From Buddleja alternifolia (Eukaryota; Streptophyta; Magnoliopsida; Lamiales; Scrophulariaceae), in assembly GCA_019426215.1 (NCBI GenBank), contig CM033408.1, positions 31,227,953 through 31,291,952 of the forward strand: a stretch of 64,000 nucleotides of DNA. Reading direction: 5' to 3'. A program made the position numbers and the translations under genes. The notes under the pieces were generated by a model, which was not told the DNA's origin, searched no databases, and worked only from the letters and a program-made list of their open reading frames with translations. Of the stretch, positions 58,238 to 64,000 are shown piece after piece. Every line of letters begins with the position of its first letter. Position 1 is the first letter of the stretch.

Positions 58238-59909
58238 GCGGTGGAGGTGGGAGTGGTAATTAAGGCATGTGTAATTCTATATCAAATCGAGTCTAATTAT
58301 GATACAAGTGTGAATTCTGTGTATCTCTCTCATATAAATATGTGTGAGGACAGCACACAATACACCTCTCTGTCTGAGAAATATAGACACTAGGATTGGA
58401 TTAACTATTGAAGTGGAATAACCCAAAGCCATATAAATACTACATGGGAACACCCCCGACGTGGGATCCAAGTCCAATACATTGTAATTAGGATCGTAGC
58501 AGATTATATTTCGAATCCACACTCAATTTGGTCGAACTCTTACCATAAAACGTATTGATTATATTTGTAAAGTGATTGTAAACACTACAATGAGAATAAT
58601 TGATATATATATAATAAGTTGAAGTGAGTGACGGGTTTGGAAATTGGAACCACAAGGTGAAGAAGGACAAGGATATGCAAGAAAGGATAGCAGAATATGA
58701 ATCACATCAAGGACATAACATCACTTTAACGGGGAAATCTTAAACCGCACCCACTTTGCCTGATTCATGTTATTCATAAAATGAGTGAATTATATTCGTT
58801 ACATGATCGATGTACACTACAATGAGAGAGTGGTCAGGTAGAGAACAAATGTAATAATATTAATTGCTTGATCAGACCAAATTGAGTTTGGGTAAGAATT
58901 TTCTCACGTTATTGTCTCAACAAGTAAAAAAGGGTAAATCTTTGTATGTGATATCAAAAATTTTAGTTTGGATGAATTCAAGTCAATTATATAAATGCAG
59001 TTATCCTTTGATTAGTTGAGTGTGGAAAATTCTGTGCTGCACCGGGATTAATGGTCTCGGTGTATCCCACAATGTTGGATGAGGGGTGTTATAATAAAAA
59101 ATACATAAATTACTCTTATTGTGGTATGTTTTGGATTGAGACCATTGATATCGGTTTAATATAGAATTATCCATTGAGTGTCTTGTAGTGAATAAATCAA
59201 AATAAATTAAAGTGGTCCACCTAGCAATTGGAAACTTTTTTCCAAAAGATTTGGATCACTATAAAGGCTCTTTTTCAAGAATCAAGGCCCAACCCCTTTT
59301 TTTTCAAGGATTCGATTAGTATAGAGCCCTTGGATTGTGAAAGTTCAAAATCTTGACTTTTTTGATCCACCACTCGTAATTGGTCCCTGGCAATTTTGGG
59401 CCAAGTAAAAGAATATTGGAAGAAAATATGGGACTAAATTAATTTATGAGCAGGAATAGGGCAAGAAAAAAAAGTTTTTAAAACTACAATTTACTCCTTG
59501 TGATTAAGTTAAGGAGGGGAGTGATGCTATATACCACCTATATTTTTCACTATTTTGTCACTTCTTTAAATTTTAGTAGGAAATAGATGTAATAAATGCA
59601 TTTGATTTGATATCCGTAATTTATGTTATCATAACAAATCGATATCTTACCTTATCAAGAATCGGTGATAAATCAGTGAAAAATTACCGGTGGTATATAG
59701 CATTTCTCTTAAGGTAATTCCACCGAAAGTGTGACAATTTCTCTCTACTTTTATAGTAATTGTTTGCTGATCGTATCAATTGTTAATTAGTCATGATTTA
59801 TCTTAATTTGATATCCACAATGTGTATATTGTAACCAATTCATTAAAAAGTATTAAGTTAATTCCTATGTCAGATAGACAAAAAGGCTAAAAGACCTAAT
59901 TTATCTAAT
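58238..59909. other. Gene-free spacer
   Basis: Upstream flank of RADIALIS-like gene b. Several degraded pieces of the CTAG foldback family may be present (for example near 58730-58860), but none can be delimited. No gene. Confidence 0.4.
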
Positions 59910-59928
59910 AAGAAACTCAATGAGCCCT

Positions 59929-60155
59929 GCCATTGATGTCTTAGCCTAGTGGTAAAACTGAGGCCCTATGACTTAGAGATCATGAGTTCGATCTCACTAG
60001 ATGTGTGGGTTATTTCTCTACTTATATAGTAGTTCTTTGTTTCAAGTTTGTAGTTCATTAATTGTTATTAGTTTGTAATAGGAAATTGCTGATTGCGATT
60101 GTTGATTCGATATTCGATGTAATGATGTAACCGGTTTCATTCAAAAAATGAAAAA
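59929..60155 (+). mobile_element. tRNA-derived SINE, 227 bp, 19-bp TSD
   Basis: Flanked by the perfect duplication AAGAAACTCAATGAGCCCT (59910-59928 and 60156-60174). Box A-like TAGCCTAGTGGTAAAA and box B GAGTTCGATCTC lie 40 bases apart. The 3' end is A-rich (CAAAAAATGAAAAA). It is unlike family A and unlike the SINE at 26026. Confidence 0.9.
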
Positions 60156-60234
60156 AAGAAACTCAATGAGCCCTCGGGCCCAAAGTGTTATTCACTAATA
60201 TCTTGTATATCTTTTAATAGAAATCATCGATCCA

Positions 60235-60418
60235 ACCCAAAACTTGTTAGTTTAGTGGTATCAACTTCCACTCTCATGTGAACGGTTCTGACTTTTGGGT
60301 TCAATTTCAGGTTGTTATTCGGAGTCTTATAAGGTCTGTATGGACCATGATTAAAAAATTATCAGCCCGAGTTTGTTGGGTCAAGGTATCCTCCTTTGTC
60401 TAGAATTTTTAAAAAAAA
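60235..60418 (+). mobile_element. SINE family A, copy 4, 14-bp TSD
   Basis: Flanked by AAATCATCGATCCA (60221-60234) and AAATCATCAATCCA (60419-60432), one mismatch. It has box A-like TTAGTTTAGTGGTATC, box B GGGTTCAATTTC, the 3' module GCCCGAGTTTGTTGGGTCA, and the end CTAGAATTTTTAAAAA. Confidence 0.85.
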
Positions 60419-60570
60419 AAATCATCAATCCATATTCAAGTATAGTAATATTTTTCAAAAGAATTTTCGCATACACAAGGGCTCGTCCAGAGTCCCTTAA
60501 AAAGAGGTTAGCGTATGTAATTTGTTCTACTAAAAAATTTAAATCGTAGTTAAAAGCATTTACGTATTAT

Positions 60571-61381
60571 CAGGGACGGGGGGGGGGGGGGGGGGGGCTG
60601 GTGGGTGCCACCGCCCCCCTCAAATTTTTAAATTCTCAACTTTTGCCTATGAAATTTTGAAATTTTGTGATTTCGCCCCCCCGTCAAAATTTTAATTTTC
60701 ACTTTTACCTATAACATTAACATTTGTAATTTTGCCCCCCTCGAAAATGACAAAAATAACCTTTCTATCAATTGATTTAACCAAACATCATATAAACGAG
60801 TAGTAGTGAAATTGAAGTTATTTTTCTATGATATTATAATACTATTATTGATTAGTGAATAAGAACAAATGGAGCTTCCCAGTCTAGCTCTAGAAATGAT
60901 AAATTACTAATCACATTGTTGCATTCTATAATAAATAAGAACAATTTTTATTTTATCCAATTTGCACATGTAAAAAATTTGAAAAATTTGATTTCGCCCC
61001 CCCTAAAAAATTGCAAACTTAATTTACATACCTAATAAACTAAAGAATAACCTATATATGGTAATTTGTAAAGTAGTTAGATATATACGACCAATATATC
61101 TAACTATCAAGCTAAATTGTAGTTTCACTTTTGTATATATCCATCATTCACAACAGTCCAATAAATTTGAATTAGGAGTTATGACTTTAAATTTTTTCCT
61201 TTAACTTTCCCTTCCAAAAGTTAGGAGTTAGGAGTTATGACTTACTAAACCTAATACTCAATTTTTTCGCATACATATAGCGTACCGTACTGCGGGACAC
61301 CCCATACAATTCTTCACTACCGGTTAAATAAAACTCACAAAAATCTCACTCCCCTCACCATAATTCCTAGCTCCATCCCTG
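60571..61381. mobile_element. hAT-type element, 811 bp, 8-bp TSD, with poly(G)
   Basis: It begins CAGGGACGGG and runs into 20 consecutive G (60578-60597). The right end, inverted, is CAGGGATGGAGCTAGG. Flanked by CGTATTAT (60563-60570 and 61382-61389). It contains several CGCCCCCCTCAAATTT-like blocks shared with 12688-12871 and 56533-56950. No transposase frame. Confidence 0.85.
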
Positions 61382-61389
61382 CGTATTAT

Positions 61390-64000
61390 ATAATGCAAAG
61401 CTAACATCTCCAACCACACAAAGGAGAGAAATATATTATTTAATCAAAAAGAAGAAAATAATACCAGATCATACTAGAACTAGAAGTTGAAATATAATAC
61501 TAGCAAAGAATTTAATATACCTCCTTTTTGCTTAACCGTAAAGCTCATTCTCATAGTTGGCTCTACGTAGCTCTCACACTCATACTTGGAAATACAAAAA
61601 CAATGTACTCTTTGTTTTTCACCTCTTTTATTTTCACTAGTAAAGACTACACGCATGTTGCATGTAAATACCCATTTTTTATATATACAAATGATAAAAA
61701 AATATAAGACAGCTTTTTGCCTAATTTTTTGGGATATCATCCACTTTTTTATATTTTGTTGATTATTTTCTCTAAGAAAATTCTATTAATTTATCATCAT
61801 CTGTTAATTTGGCTGTTGAAATTTCATTGTTATTATTTTTTTTGGTTACTTTACGAAAACTCATGATTTCTAGATCAAATAAAAAATACACATAAATTTA
61901 AGTTAGCTTGGCCAAAGGCCAACATTTTTCCGTTCACATGACAAATTAATTTATATTTGCCTATGTATGGCCAAATTGAGTTTATATTATAAAAATTCAA
62001 ATGTCTTTATCTTTTGTGTTAATTTAGTTTTTCCCCATTAAGTTTCTTATTTCATGTATTGTCAAATCACAAGAAAAATGCTAGCAAAATCGAAATAAAA
62101 AAGAGACCTAACTAAACGATGGGCTACAGAGTTTGCCGACCTTTTATCCTAACTCAACAGAAAATTAAAATTAGTTAGAATGATTCTAATACCAAGAAAA
62201 ATAGGACTGAAAATTCTAAAATAGATAGAGTCCAATGGAGCCAGTTAATTAAATATCATTGGATGCAAGTGATTTAAATAATTTTTATTATCTTGTACTT
62301 GCATCCAATATTGTATGGTACACCAGTCCTGTTGAACCCGATTTAGTCTAGAAAAATATCTGAAAAGAATTAATTAATTATTTATAATACTAAAATCACA
62401 GTCGGTCACCAAATTTCACTTACACTTTTGCCCCATAAATCATATCCAAAGCAACCCCTACATACATTTATTTCCATTTTGTACTTCTTTTTATTTTTAA
62501 CTGATTTCATTATAGTGTAAAAATCATTTGGGTAAAAGAAGGCAACTCATAGATAGAAATACAACAATCACTTCGCGGCTATCTTGAATTTTTTTGCCGT
62601 TTTCTTGATGATATTCTTATCTAGTAGATGCACCACCATTTATACTCACTTAGGGGTAAGATAGAGTGTTATGCTCAACTGATTATATAACGAAACTCAT
62701 AGATTTATATTAGAAAGGTGAGAGGTTGACTTCTTAAGTTAATAATGGTAAGGATGTGAAAAGTGTTGTAATTCCCTGGACAAATTGGAGATCAATTAGT
62801 TGTAAGGTTCAGTTAACATATTCCTCTATGCTTTGTCGGCTGCGAAACATTTAATCTTGATTGTTATATATGTAAATGAATTAATTTATGTTTCATATTA
62901 TTTTATCCCTTTGATGGAGTCTTGAACAAACCAGAGTGTTTGGCTAGCTTTTCGTTGTTACCGAATTTAGAAGAAGCTAAAGAGCAAAAAAGCAATTGTG
63001 TAAGTAAAGAGAAGTGTCAAGAAGAAAAGATCATCCATACATTCAAGAAAATAATATATAACTATAAGCAAAAGCTGCAAAAATAATTTAATTCACGTGG
63101 AATCATAAAAGGTTCAACTTTTTATTTATTGCTTAGGTAGAGTATGAACACTAACTCAATATTGGTGTATCTAATCACCTCCGAGAAATAAGCCCTCCCT
63201 CAAAGACCAAAGATAATTTTGTTGGTCATAGAATGACTACTATAAATCTATATAAGTTGTAGATAGTATATTCAAATTTAGCAATTACTTATCATATATC
63301 AGCGTGATAAATTCAAAGAAGACACGTTAAACCAAAAAATAATAAGAATGTAGTACCCTTCAGTAGGGAATTAAATCAAATCTAAAAAAGTGTCATGACA
63401 ATATCTTCTATTAGGAACCTTAATTTCACATTTACTGTCGATCCTTGCCTGGGTTGCTTTATCCAGTAATTTGTTGCACACACCGTACACATACAAAAAA
63501 TATACTATACTAAGTAGATAGATTTACAATAGTAATCGCCAATTTTGAAATCTTTTTTAACTGAAGTGAGAAACAATGGATTTGTGTATATGAATTGTGC
63601 TTGCAATCTAGCTCATGCTTGAAAGAAACAAGATGCAATAAAAGCATATACAAACTTAATGTATTTGAGTTGAACACTGGAGGATGAACCTTCTTATATT
63701 GGATAATGAAATTTGAAGAGTCTACTGTAGAAGGTGAAAGAACTTTTTGTTATTAAATGTGTTATGAAAATTGCACGCATGTTTGCAAGGTGGAATGTGA
63801 AAGTTTTCTACACATATTAAAAAGTTGCAAGGTGTATAATTTTAGTTAATGACATTCATTTTTCATTAATTTGTAGGAATGTGGAGGTGACTTTATTACT
63901 CCTTAACTTTGTAGGGAAGTGGAAGATTTTATAGATAGGGGGTGACTTTATAATTTATTATCAGTTATAATTATAATTAGCAAGGATAAGAAATAAAATC
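61390..64000. other. Gene-free AT-rich stretch
   Basis: A minus-strand frame at 61480-61740 (86 codons) has no recognisable domain. Nothing else was identified up to the end of the window. Confidence 0.4.

Noticed and set aside
61480..61740. 86-codon minus-strand frame
   Set aside because: No domain or partner exon; composition equals that of the flanking AT-rich DNA.

Overview
The window is nuclear DNA of a flowering plant, almost certainly a core eudicot. It has AT-rich intergenic DNA, GT-AG introns, plant gene families (RLKs, a glycine-rich RRM protein, RADIALIS-like MYBs, a 3-ketoacyl-CoA synthase), a plant tRNA-Gln, and many MITEs, SINEs, LINE fragments and solo LTRs. The RADIALIS-type MYBs fit an asterid such as a lamiid, but the sequence does not prove this. 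Seven genes are supported: six protein genes and one tRNA. Layout: (1) 1-2.7 kb is repeat-rich, with foldbacks and a GC-rich patch. (2) 2.8-8.06 kb, minus strand, holds a seven-exon membrane kinase most like Arabidopsis At4g34500. (3) 8.1-17.6 kb has no protein gene; it contains two solo LTRs with perfect target-site duplications and several foldback elements. (4) tRNA-Gln(CUG) lies at 17.63 kb. (5) 18.7-23.25 kb, minus strand, holds a four-exon LRR receptor kinase most like At2g16250, with a degenerate catalytic core. (6) 23.3-35.5 kb is gene-free, with SINE, LINE and MITE insertions. (7) 35.68-36.52 kb holds a GRP7/GRP8-type glycine-rich RNA-binding protein. (8) 36.7-47 kb is a nest of DNA transposons, SINEs and a LINE-derived retroelement. 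(9) 47.25-48.68 kb (plus) and 57.16-58.13 kb (minus) hold two RADIALIS-like single-MYB genes flanking a KCS9/KCS17-type 3-ketoacyl-CoA synthase (52.03-54.73 kb) that seems to lack its usual N-terminus. (10) 58.2-64 kb is gene-free, with two SINEs and a hAT-type element. The genes do not form a functional operon. Their common theme is conserved neighbourhood: from memory, the Arabidopsis counterparts sit in several paired segments (At4g34500-At4g34510 kinase-KCS; At2g16250-At2g16280 LRR-RLK-KCS; At2g21650-At2g21660 and At4g39250-At4g39260 RADIALIS-like-GRP). The window therefore looks like an unfractionated ancestral block. No candidate for a wholly new biological system was found. The strongest novel material is structural: an internally tandem-repeated foldback MULE-like element apparently nested in a larger element, a set of dated-by-structure SINE insertions, a chimeric LINE derivative, and lineage-specific changes in three genes (kinase APE motif and tail, KCS N-terminus, 5'-UTR microsatellite).
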